Shown piece by piece: positions 35,771 through 44,975 of a DNA stretch of 64,000 bases. Under the pieces are notes generated by a model. That model had not been told where the DNA came from, made no database searches, and saw only the letters and a program-made list of their open reading frames with translations. The translations under genes were made by a program, and so were the position numbers. Location: NCBI GenBank assembly GCA_903813345.2, contig CAIIXF020000007.1:2425730-2489729 (forward strand), given 5' to 3'. The stretch is from Owenia fusiformis. Taxonomy: Eukaryota; Annelida; Polychaeta; Sabellida; Oweniidae. Position 1 is the first letter of the stretch. Every line of letters starts with the position of its first letter.

Positions 35771-36530
35771 TAGAAGCTCATCTACTGAAAATTAATCACT
35801 AAATAATGGATAATTTGAGGTACAGTGCTGATATATAATAATTAAGGGTGCGTTTTCAAACTAAACAGAGTGCTCCTATCAAAATGAATTTGCCTACATA
35901 CCCCTGAGACTCTTATCTGATAGATAGAATGCACAAATAAAACAAAAGTTTTGCTATTATAGGTAAAAAGTTCTCTTGAAATTTCGGAGTGATTTTACCT
36001 GTTAATTCTGTCCATGGTCCGCCATTTTTGCGGAAGTTACACTGAAACGCAAACTCGATGAAACGAAACGAAATCACTAGAAAAAACATGACACTCATTG
36101 TGCGCATGTGCAGCAAAGTTTAGACCAATCAGATTATTTGATTATTTTGCGCACATGAATTATTTGCTTCTGAGCACTTACAAGCTTACCACAATAAACA
36201 AACCTGGCAGAGACTACCCTTAGCCTACTCCATTTTGGCGAAATTTCAGCTCAAACTCGTGACAAATGCATTATACATACGCTGGTGTGAAGCCTTGGAG
36301 ACACTCATTTTGGTAAATATGATTTATGGGGTATACTTTTCTGCAGTTTGTGGGAGTTTGGAACATTAAATGTTAAAATTCAAGAAAATATGCCAATTAA
36401 ACGACTGATCAATTAATATATACCAGCACTGTAATTTTTAATCGAAAATGACCAAATTTGACCATTTTTTGTTTCATGGTTCAGTGATTTTGGCAATAAA
36501 CATTATGGACAGTACGAATAAACGTCCCCG

Positions 36531-36626
36531 CTGATTGAGCATTTTGTTCAAAACTGAAATAATTTGAACAAAATACTCAATCGGGCGGGCGCTGGCCGGT
36601 GAATCGGTGCAAATGTGACCCAGGCA
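36531..36626. mobile_element. Partial foldback MITE related to 40171-40310
   Basis: GATTGAGCATTTTGTTCAAA faces TTTGAACAAAATACTCAATC, then GGGCGGGCGC and GGTGCAAATGTGACCCAGGC. It corresponds to the right arm and core of the 140-bp palindrome at 40171; the left outer arm is missing. Confidence 0.7.
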
Positions 36627-36689
36627 CAAGCCATTGCGAGTAGCAGTATTTCTATTGCAAAAGTGATCAGTAAGTATAAAATTACATAG

Positions 36690-37450
36690 CCCTAAAATAA
36701 ATGACTAACGTTTAAGAAAAATATGCTTTCTGGCACAAAATCATCTCGTGTCATCTTATCCCGTTCCCGGACTATAGGCCTGCACTGAACGCATTCATTT
36801 GCCTGTACGATTACAACTTGGGAGAATTATCTACGCCCCTTACACTTAAGATACCTACCTCAATGCATTATAGAACTCAAGATGTAACTTCTAATATATA
36901 GGAACCGCCGATTGTCTGGGTATACCGGCAGAACGGGGACATTTCTCTTTTTCATCGAGAGAGATTCCATCACTTTCCAAAATGGCGGTTGGATTTAAAA
37001 GGGGAATCCCCCGTTTGGCTGTCCCGGATGTAGCCCGGAAGTACCAATATGGAGGAATTTGACGGTTGAAATTAGTTAAATGTTACACGCAAATATTGCG
37101 ATCAAAAACGAAAATGTCTTCGTTCTGCCGATAAACCCAGACAATTGTGGATTCAACTACACAAAAAGATTGCTAAATTACCAAGGAATCTATTGAAGTA
37201 GGTATCTGAAGTGTAAGATGAGTAAAAAATTCTCCCATGTTGTAATCGCATAGGCAAAAGATTGAGATGTTCACAGGACCATAGTCCGGGAACGGGATAA
37301 GTGTCATCTAGTGTTTGATAAATGAATCGAGGTTTATTCTCGATAGGGTAAGTTCTAATCTATCAAGAAACATTTACAAGTTTGGTTGGAAACTGAATGT
37401 AGACTGTAGAGCAGAATAATTTTCTGAAACAGGTAGCTTTACAGTAATAA
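36690..37450 (-). repeat. Dispersed repeat (copy A), split by the 545-bp element
   Basis: ACGTTTAAGAAAAATATGCT and CTGGCACAAAATCAT on the left, and CATCTAGTGTTTGATAAATG to TGAAACAGGTAGCTTTACAG on the right, match the reverse complement of about 51213-51555. A further copy, in the same orientation as this one, is at about 61795-61995. Confidence 0.75.
36756..37300. mobile_element. TIR element, 545 bp, with perfect 8-bp TSD
   Basis: Termini TTATCCCGTTCCCGGACTAT and ATAGTCCGGGAACGGGATAA are perfect inverted repeats. They are flanked by GTGTCATC on both sides (36748-36755 and 37301-37308). The arms continue with lower identity (GATTGTCTGGGTATACCGGCAG against CTGCCGATAAACCCAGACAATTG). It is inserted in another dispersed repeat. 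The 8-bp TSD suggests hAT, P or Merlin, but the TT terminus is not the usual hAT CA. No transposase. Confidence 0.85.
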
Positions 37451-37543
37451 TTAAAATTGGTACATTGAATTTTTTCTTGTCATGGTGTATCTCCTCTACC
37501 ATGAAGAACTCCATCCATAGTTAGTGGCCAAATCACTCAAAAT

Positions 37544-39118
37544 CACTGGTGATCCACTCGATTACGCTGGAACCGTTTCGGTAACAAAATGTCAGAACGT
37601 CGAAGGCACGATTTTTCTTTTTTCCTTATTTTACACATTGCAGGTAGAATTTCCACGACATTTTTATCACAAATGTGTATCAGTATCATATGATTAAGAA
37701 AATGTACACATTCGTCGATTTATAATCCCTCACATAAACCGAAACGATATTTCGTAAAACAGTTAAGATATGCACTTTTAACCCTTACCGTTTATGTAAC
37801 TTAAGTGAGGAATTAAATCGACGATTCTGTTGTCTTCTGAGCTATTTTTCATAAACATGTACCTTTTATAAAACATAGTAGCCCGGACAGAATTGTTCAA
37901 TGGTCACTTTTTCTTTAATAACTTTTTTAATTTTCAGTATTATCAAAATCTGATTACATATTTGAAAACTAGAGTAAAATTCTGATATACAAAAAAATTA
38001 TTCAAGGAACATATCTTAATATATTGATATTATAGGCGTTCATAGTATGAGTGACGCAAATACATAATTCACCATTTTGTCTCATATTTGTTCAAAAATG
38101 GCGGCATATTTTGTGGTTTGAATGTTCAGTTTAAAGTTAACACTAGTATTTAAGAAATGACATAGGCCTACAAAATCATGTAGACTGCTGCTTTGATATC
38201 ATGCAATGACTGCATTTATAACCCCTTTGTTTTAAATTGACTTGTATGAATAGCAGTACTTCAGTAAAAAGGTTTGTACATTGTATGTACAGTATATTCG
38301 TAAGGTCACAGGACTTAAAGTTTTTCCATTGTTACTCGTAGTGGATTAGCAACCCTAGTTCTTTTAACCTGTGCAACTATAGGGTCATACTGCCACAGTT
38401 TGTAATGTCTTTCCCAGTCACACGCCTCTTAACCCATCCTTGGCATGCATGTGAATTGTTCTTGAGCTTTTCAATGGCCTCTGAGATGGCTGTTTGGAGT
38501 TCTTGAAAAGATTGAGGACCTACTCTCGTCACACCCCGCACATTGGGGCGCCACGTTTTCACATCCTCTTGAACACAAACCCGAACATTTCAATAGAGTT
38601 AATTTCATATACCTTTGAAGGGAGTTGACTTCTTGTATTTGATGATTGGTCAGTTGCTGCATTACATCAGGATTGTAATGGTGGCAGCATGGCCCTATAG
38701 TCCTGTGACAATCTTTAAATATTACCTTTCAACTGAACATTCAAATTCACAAAATATGCCACCATTTTGAACAAATATGAAGCAAAATGATGAATTATGT
38801 ATTTGCGTCAGTCATACTATGAACGCCTATAATATCAATAAATTAAGAGATGTACCTTAAATATGTTTTTTGTATGTCAGAATTTTACTTAAGGTTCCAA
38901 ATATGTAATCACGATTTTTATAATACTGAATACTAAAAAAGTTATTAAAGAAAAAGTGACCATTGAACAATTCTGTCCGGGCTACTATGATACTGATACG
39001 TTTGTGTGAAAAAATGACGTGGAGAGTCTGCCTACAACGAGTGAAATAAGCAAAAAGGGAAAAGTGTACCTTCGACGTTCCGACATTTTGTTACCGAAAC
39101 GAACGCGGATCACCAGTG
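37544..39118. mobile_element. Second copy of the CACTGGTGATCC foldback element, carrying a nested insertion
   Basis: The termini CACTGGTGATCCACTCGATT and GGATCACCAGTG match the element at 32875-33660. Without the nested insertion (37878-38985) it is about 465 bp, i.e. internally deleted compared with the first copy. The right arm is eroded near its tip. Confidence 0.85.
37878..38985. mobile_element. Nested mariner-type TIR element, 1108 bp, TA TSD
   Basis: Ends GTAGCCCGGACAGAATTGTT and its inverse begin arms of about 250 bp, flanked by TA (37876-37877 and 38986-38987). The uninterrupted site AACATATGATACTG is present in the sister copy at 33511-33524, proving the insertion and its TA duplication. 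The ~600-bp core contains a minus-strand stretch (about 38377-38560, with GPQSFQELQTAISEAIEKLK) that may be a decayed transposase C-terminus, but this is weak. Confidence 0.88.
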
Positions 39119-39404
39119 AAAGTTAAGCAGTGTATTTAAATGCGCTGTTTTTCTGCAGTGAAAACGAAATGAACTTCAAGCTGCCCATGTCAACTTGTTC
39201 CATCAACTTACTGTACTAAATAACCCACCAGGCCCATCAAAACCCAAAGACATTGTATGCGGAGACATCTATTCATGTGTATGGCATTTATTTTATAGAA
39301 CTATAAAGACTGCCATGAATGTGGACTAATTGGACTATTTGCGGTGGTGTTCATTCAACGGTGTGGTCACCATAACATTATCTTGTAACCACTATGACCA
39401 CCAT

Positions 39405-39665
39405 CCTCCGTGAAATTCGATTCAATCACCCACACATCCTTCCCCGAGACACAAAAGTGCCAATTTCTCTATCGGGAATCGCATGCATCTGATATTTGGA
39501 GAATTAAATCGTCTTTAGACATTGATGGAACGGGACAAGTAGCACAGAGATACAATCTCCAAAATCATGTTAAAAGTATCATTAAAGCTGAAGTGGAAAG
39601 ACTCGCGAACCGTTCGCCCACACATCATCCATAAAGTTACGTGACAGACTATACATTCTAGGGTG
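39405..39665 (-). repeat. Third, diverged copy of the 318-bp repeat
   Basis: GAAATTCGATT..., GAGACACAAAAGTGC, CATTGATGGAACGGGACAAG and GTGACAGACTATAC follow the order of the arm at 8824-9141, with small deletions and loss of most CpG-containing positions, as expected of an older copy. Confidence 0.75.
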
Positions 39666-40170
39666 GTATAAGCTTTCTTGATATATATTTGGATGCAGAT
39701 CGGATACAGATCTGAAAATAGAAAACGTTGAATATCACTCTTGGTGGTAACGGCAAGCTAGACCATCGGGAAGACAAAATTTGAGATTCACAAACAAATT
39801 TCATTACATGAAATCTGCAGTCTTCCGGGTTTTATCTGGGTTTGTATTGTCTTATTGGGGCTTTTCGACTTTAAAACAAACCTTACCTAAATGGATTTGT
39901 GTCTCGGGAACATTTTTGTAAATAGTTACATGTATTATAAACAATTCTGTAAGAATATCACATATTTTTGTCTTCCCGATTTCAGTCATGAATTACGTCA
40001 ATTTTGCGTGCAAACATTGGGTAGACGTTGTCATTACAGGATGCCCAAACGTGTCAGAAACACATAGATACTCGAATGATGTTGATTGGACATCAGGGTG
40101 CCGAGAAATCGTAATTTTACTGAGTGGCTTGAGGCTTCACGAAAAAAAAGCAGCACTTTAGTCCACCTCA

Positions 40171-40310
40171 TGCCTTGGTCACATATGCTCCGATCCATCG
40201 GCCGGCGCCCGGTCGATTGAGTGTTTTGTTCAATATTGTATTCAATTTTGAACAAAATACTCAATCGGCCGGGCGCCGTAGTGGAAATCAGAGCAAATGT
40301 GACCAAGGCA
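40171..40310. mobile_element. Near-perfect palindromic foldback MITE, 140 bp
   Basis: TGCCTTGGTCACAT ... ATGTGACCAAGGCA at the ends, then GGCGCCCGGTCGATTGAGTG against CACTCAATCGGCCGGGCGCC-like text, with a short AT-rich centre. It would form a long hairpin. ORFs across it are artefacts. Confidence 0.8.
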
Positions 40311-40533
40311 TTAAGATTCTGTTTACTTTATCGGGAGATTACGTGCACGCGACCTTACATTTACATGTGTTTAGATTGCATATCGCAACACACCTTAGTA
40401 AATAGTTTGTACGCCACACATTCTAATAAATAAGGTAAATTAATTACATAGTCCGTGGGTAAAAGTCCAAAGCATTTATAACTTGTAAATATAGTAACCT
40501 CACAGCCAGGTCATTAGCTGTTATTTATGTTTT

Positions 40534-42216
40534 TCATGTCTCTGACATAATATAAGAGGTCATAAGTTTCGGGAGTCCAACTTCTCTCATTTTTGCCTCG
40601 AGGTTTCTTTGACCAACTAATTTACGAATGTTGTCCCGAGTAACTTGTTGCAGAGAAGGGAATTCTCCCATTTTCATTTCTATGAAACTCTTAATTCTAG
40701 CCCAGTGTCTAACACTTTCATGAGATTCTTTGCAGTTGTTAAGAATTTTAGCAATAATTGGCTGTGGATGAGACCAGATAGAAAGCAAGAATTCAACACA
40801 TTGGAAATTCTCAGAGAATACAGCCACTTCAAATATTGAGAATAGTTTGTTACATCTTGTATATATATCACAACCATTTTCAACCAGAAGCTTCAGACAT
40901 TTCAGATGGCCATGTGCTGATGCAATATACAGGGGTGTTTTGCCTTGGTGATCAACTTGATCTAGATCAATTGTAGTATCACGAATAAGATAGTTTAAAA
41001 CCTGCTGGCTGTTGTGCTTGACTGTCTCGTGAACTATGCTAGTCTTTGAGTTATTGTTACATTCTATATCCACCCCATGATGGATGAATAGCTTTAATAT
41101 GTTTACATCATCTTGCTCCACGGCACTGAGAATCGCCTCTCCTTTGTACCAACTTCGAGGGATATTAGAACCTCTCAATAAAAGGAGTTCAACAAGATCA
41201 CACCTTCCTTTATGCGTTGCTAAGATTAGGTAAGTTTCGCCCATGAAGTTCATAATTCTATTAATATCGCATCCGAGGTTAATCAACGCTTCTACGATTG
41301 CTACAGAACAGTCTCGGGTAATTGCTACATAAAGAGGGGAGTATAATACGTCTTTTACTTCAACTGCAGCTTTGAACAGCAATTTACAAAGCTTCTCATC
41401 ATTTTTCTCAAGTGCAATTCTCAATGGGGTTGACAGAACCTTATCTCCTTTGTTAACATCGCAATTGTGTCCAATTAGCGTTTTGATAATTTTGAGTGAA
41501 GCATCGTCTTCCTCATTTATTTGCCTGCTATTACAAGCAATGGATAGAGCAGTGCGACCTTCGGATGTAAGGAGGTCCACATCTATGTTGTCAGATTGAA
41601 GGAGAACTTCAACCACCTCCGGCTGTAAGGTCATAGCAGCATCATGTAGTGCAGAAATTTTCAGAAATGGATCAGATGCAGATACAGGGCTATATAAAGT
41701 GTTCGCAATGCAGCCGTGCTCGACCAGATGTTTAATGATAGTAACTGCTTCGGTATAAGTAGCATCCTTTGTGTTTTGGGTGTTCCATATATTCCCTTGG
41801 AAATGTTCTAAATTGATTGTATAATTAATTTCCTCCTGATCCTTCATATATTCGTTAGCATCGGCCGTGTAATGCATTGTTCTGGAAATATCTGGCTGAC
41901 AATTCGCAAGAGTACAAATTGTCCTATCTTTACAAGCTGAGGCCATTGATAAAGCAATCTGTATTGGAATCATTTGATTATTATCGATCATATTCGGACT
42001 AGCTCCATTCTCTAGTAGGACCTTCACGATCTCCGGGTACTGTAGTTTGATCGCATAGTAAAGAGGGCTCTGATCCGAGGCGCACCAGTGGTTTGGGTTT
42101 ATCCCTCCAAACTTGATCGCTTGTCTCAACGATGCTGTGTCGTTCCTCTCAATATATGAGAATAAAACTTTTGGTGTTGACATATCGCTTGTGATTACTT
42201 CGTTTGTCTTCAACAT
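40534..42216 (-). CDS. Ankyrin-repeat and SOCS-box (ASB-like) protein
   Basis: A single-exon 560-codon ORF starts with ATG at 42216 (MLKTNEVITSDMSTPKVLFS). Ankyrin repeats fill most of the protein: DQSPLYYAIKLQYPEIVKVL, ISALHDAAMTLQPEVVEVLL, EGRTALSIACNSRQ, LSTPLRIALEKNDEKLCKLL, YSPLYVAITRDCSVAIVEAL, GETYLILATHKGRCDLVELL, HQGKTPLYIASAHGHLKCLK. The last ~42 residues (FPSLQQVTRDNIRKL...VGLPKLMTSYIMSE) fit a SOCS box: SLxxxTxxxI as the Elongin B/C-binding BC box and GLPKLMTSYI as a degenerate Cul5 box (the LPxP proline is replaced). ASB proteins are substrate receptors of Elongin-Cullin5 ubiquitin ligases in the cytosol. A ~60-residue insert without clear repeats (about 110-165) follows the second repeat. 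The specific ASB orthologue cannot be named. Confidence 0.85.
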   Translation of the reverse strand: MLKTNEVITSDMSTPKVLFSYIERNDTASLRQAIKFGGINPNHWCASDQSPLYYAIKLQYPEIVKVLLENGASPNMIDNNQMIPIQIALSMASACKDRTICTLANCQPDISRTMHYTADANEYMKDQEEINYTINLEHFQGNIWNTQNTKDATYTEAVTIIKHLVEHGCIANTLYSPVSASDPFLKISALHDAAMTLQPEVVEVLLQSDNIDVDLLTSEGRTALSIACNSRQINEEDDASLKIIKTLIGHNCDVNKGDKVLSTPLRIALEKNDEKLCKLLFKAAVEVKDVLYSPLYVAITRDCSVAIVEALINLGCDINRIMNFMGETYLILATHKGRCDLVELLLLRGSNIPRSWYKGEAILSAVEQDDVNILKLFIHHGVDIECNNNSKTSIVHETVKHNSQQVLNYLIRDTTIDLDQVDHQGKTPLYIASAHGHLKCLKLLVENGCDIYTRCNKLFSIFEVAVFSENFQCVEFLLSIWSHPQPIIAKILNNCKESHESVRHWARIKSFIEMKMGEFPSLQQVTRDNIRKLVGQRNLEAKMREVGLPKLMTSYIMSET

Positions 42217-42419
42217 AAATGAACAACTTCAATTTTGTTTATGTTAGTCTCAGGTTATACCAGTCCAAATAAGATTATCATATGCTAAGTATTGTATTTA
42301 TATAATTGACCCAGAGCATGGCCTTGGATCTCTATCCCCTGGTCACAGAGAGGTTATGAACTATGTATCTGTACTTATTGCTATGTATTGTACTTAGTCA
42401 ATGAACTCTATAGCTATCT

Positions 42420-42600
42420 TCAGGGGCGGATCTGGGAACCAACAAGGGTGGGGGGGGGGGGGCAAATATCAGGTCAGAGAAAAAAAACTTCCGCGCCCCA
42501 AAAACCAAAAAGTGTGCCCAATTTGAAATTTTGAGGCCCATTTTCTTCAAAATTTGGCCTGAAATTAAAAAATATGCAATTTGGTACATGATTTTTTGAC
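42420..42600. repeat. Low-complexity repeat GGGGCGGATCTGGG / poly-G
   Basis: CAGGGGCGGATCTGGGAACC, a poly-G tract and then A-rich sequence. Similar text (GGCGGATCTGAGGGGAGGGG with following A-runs) is at about 34172-34240, so this is probably a short dispersed repeat end. Confidence 0.5.
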
Positions 42601-42873
42601 CGCGAGCAAGATTTTAATCCTAAAAATTAGCTAGATTGTGTTAGATTGCGAAATACCGCTGTTTAAAACAAAATATGTATCCAACCATATCAAATTCACT
42701 TGCTCCGCGGTTATAAAAAATACATCCTAAGTCGGATACCCCTTGGGGAGGCCCTCAGTACTCTACGGGCTAGGCGGATCATGTTAACACGTGCTCAGGA
42801 TATGAGCGTATGAAATGCACTATTACTTATTGAAGGTAGAATTACTTAATACTATGTACTTTTAGCACAATGC

Positions 42874-42925
42874 TGCGCTTAAAACTTATATAATTGATCA
42901 TACAATTATATAAGTTTTAAGCGCA
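42874..42925. repeat. Perfect 23-bp stem hairpin
   Basis: TGCGCTTAAAACTTATATAA continues to TTG (42874-42896), loops over ATCATA, and returns perfectly at 42903-42925. It is very AT-rich. It could be a small foldback element or an expressed hairpin; nothing flanking supports a gene. Confidence 0.7.
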
Positions 42926-43793
42926 GGCTGAGCCTGTACAATAAGGTCATCGAAAGTGGCCTGTCCTTTGCATTCGGAGTTCAACGACTTAGTGTGCAGG
43001 GTAGTTCAATCACTGGATGTTTCAAACTATTTTGATGAGTCTTCAGTTGGAGAAAACTTGTTTTCATAATTTTACCACAGCCCGGGTCACCAACAAAGAG
43101 GTTGATTTGTATCTAAATATCAATTACCCATATGCTGAGGTCAATGTTTACTTTTAGCCATTTTGAAGAAATGGCTTCAATACACGTCGCACGAAACTGG
43201 GGACAAGACAATCAAGGACGTCCTTGGGAAAATTTTAAAGCGTAACATCAGTATATGGCGCAAATATAGGCTACGTCAAAAACGACGAGCGTTGTACATT
43301 TTGTCAAGGTTTAGTCAACCTGAAATAAAATGCTTTATCTTTATTCAATCCTGATAAAATTTACGGAGTAAATAGATTCCGAGGACAATATTTCTAAAAT
43401 GTTATGATTTTTGAAAAACGGTCAGGAACTTAGTTACTTGAAGCTACTCGTCAATTAGTAAAAATTGATATGCATGGGATTCAAGGTAAAAAGAGGATAT
43501 GCTTTACATTTTATATTATAAGTCTCGTAAATCAGCTCTTTTTTAATAATATTTGTTATGTTTTTGTACATTTCGCAATTATTATTTTTAAATCACCTCA
43601 ATTAGAAGGTCAAAATGGGGTAAACTTCTCGCTCACCTTTCGCCTTCAAAACCTCAAGTTGCACAATTTTGAAGATTTTAAAAGCGTCCGTATAAGAAAA
43701 TTCGAATTGTGATCGTTACGCAATTATGACGTCGTGAATGCAAATGGTAAATTGAACAAAATGTGAAACTTTAGTGGTGTTCTGATCACAGTA

Positions 43794-44634
43794 CAGTAGA
43801 ACCTGCTAAGTGGAACATCTCTGTAAGTGGAACACCTCGCAAGTGGAACGCTTTTTCAAAGTCCCGTTTTAAAAACCCATTGACTTAATGTTAATTGAAC
43901 CTCTGTAAGTGGAACACCTCCAAACTTGAACAGTGAACACCCCTTATTGAAAAATTAACCTGCTAAGTGGAACAGTCAACTTTTCATAAATTTCAATAGT
44001 GATACTTATGTAAACAAAATTAACCTCCTACAGTGATACCTGGGTATAAAAACAGGTTATAACGTGATAATTGGCAAATTAGGATTTTAATGGATTACCA
44101 TATAGTTAATTGGATTAACCTCCTGTAGAGATCAACATATGATGCTACCACTAATTAATTTGATAATTAGCAAATCAGAATTTCATAAGATTATCATTCA
44201 GCAAATTGGATTAAGAGATGGACATGTGATGCTCTTGCCTCTTACCTCTTGCTGTTTGTTTCATACTTAATAAGTAAGCTTAAGAATTAAGCATTAAGAA
44301 CAAGTCTTTAAAACTTAATTGCCTTATCTTAGTGTCTGAGACTGGCAGAATAAGGGGGATTGAGAATGTCAGAAAACATTTTTGGCAGAATGAGGAGGAT
44401 TAGAATGTCACATACCTTTTTGAGTAAAACAAATGGATAATTAATGCTATATAGCTGCCTAGCAATGATCGGAGAATCTTATTTTCAGTGATACATATCA
44501 ACCCTAGATTTTATCTTGTATGTTCTTTAAATCCCCGCGAACCCAAAACCTCCGTAAGTGGAACACCTCCTAAGTCTGTAAGTGGAACGCTTTTTGGCAG
44601 AACGGAGGGTGTTCCACTTACACAGGTTCTACTG
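43794..44634. mobile_element. pogo/Tigger-like non-autonomous element, 841 bp
   Basis: Ends CAGTAGAACCTG and CAGGTTCTACTG are inverted and flanked by TA (43792-43793 and 44635-44636). Sub-terminal arrays of GTAAGTGGAACACCTC (at least four near the left end, three near the right) are visible. The terminus and TA target fit pogo/Tigger elements. No transposase remains. Confidence 0.85.
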
Positions 44635-44975
44635 TATTTTAAAAGTTATCCCAATTTAAACTAGCAGCGCAGGGGTAAAAATAATATCTCTAAAATGTGA
44701 ATGAAGAATACTTGTTGATATATGAAACGGTTAGGCAGGCAGGTATGTTTGATGGATCTGCATTGGCGAATGCGGGAATTTTTTTCAAGACTCAATTGCG
44801 GCCCACGATGTAGGCCGTACATGGAATGAGTATATGTTTGCTTTTGGAAATAGATCGTCATTTATCAGATTTATTAATATCCTACTCTCGATCAGCCCTC
44901 GGGATCAGCCATGTCCCCGGGTCATGCCGTGCAGCTGACTCCATGCATTTCGAACTCCAATGCAGTGTCTCGTTA

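Noticed and set aside
38377-38662. Transposase fragment in the nested mariner-type element
   Set aside because: Short stretches such as FQELQTAISEAIEKL are suggestive, but there is no DDE/D motif or frame continuity.
42874-42925. microRNA precursor call
   Set aside because: The stem is perfect and only 23 bp, unlike the longer imperfect stems of animal pre-miRNAs; kept only as a hairpin.
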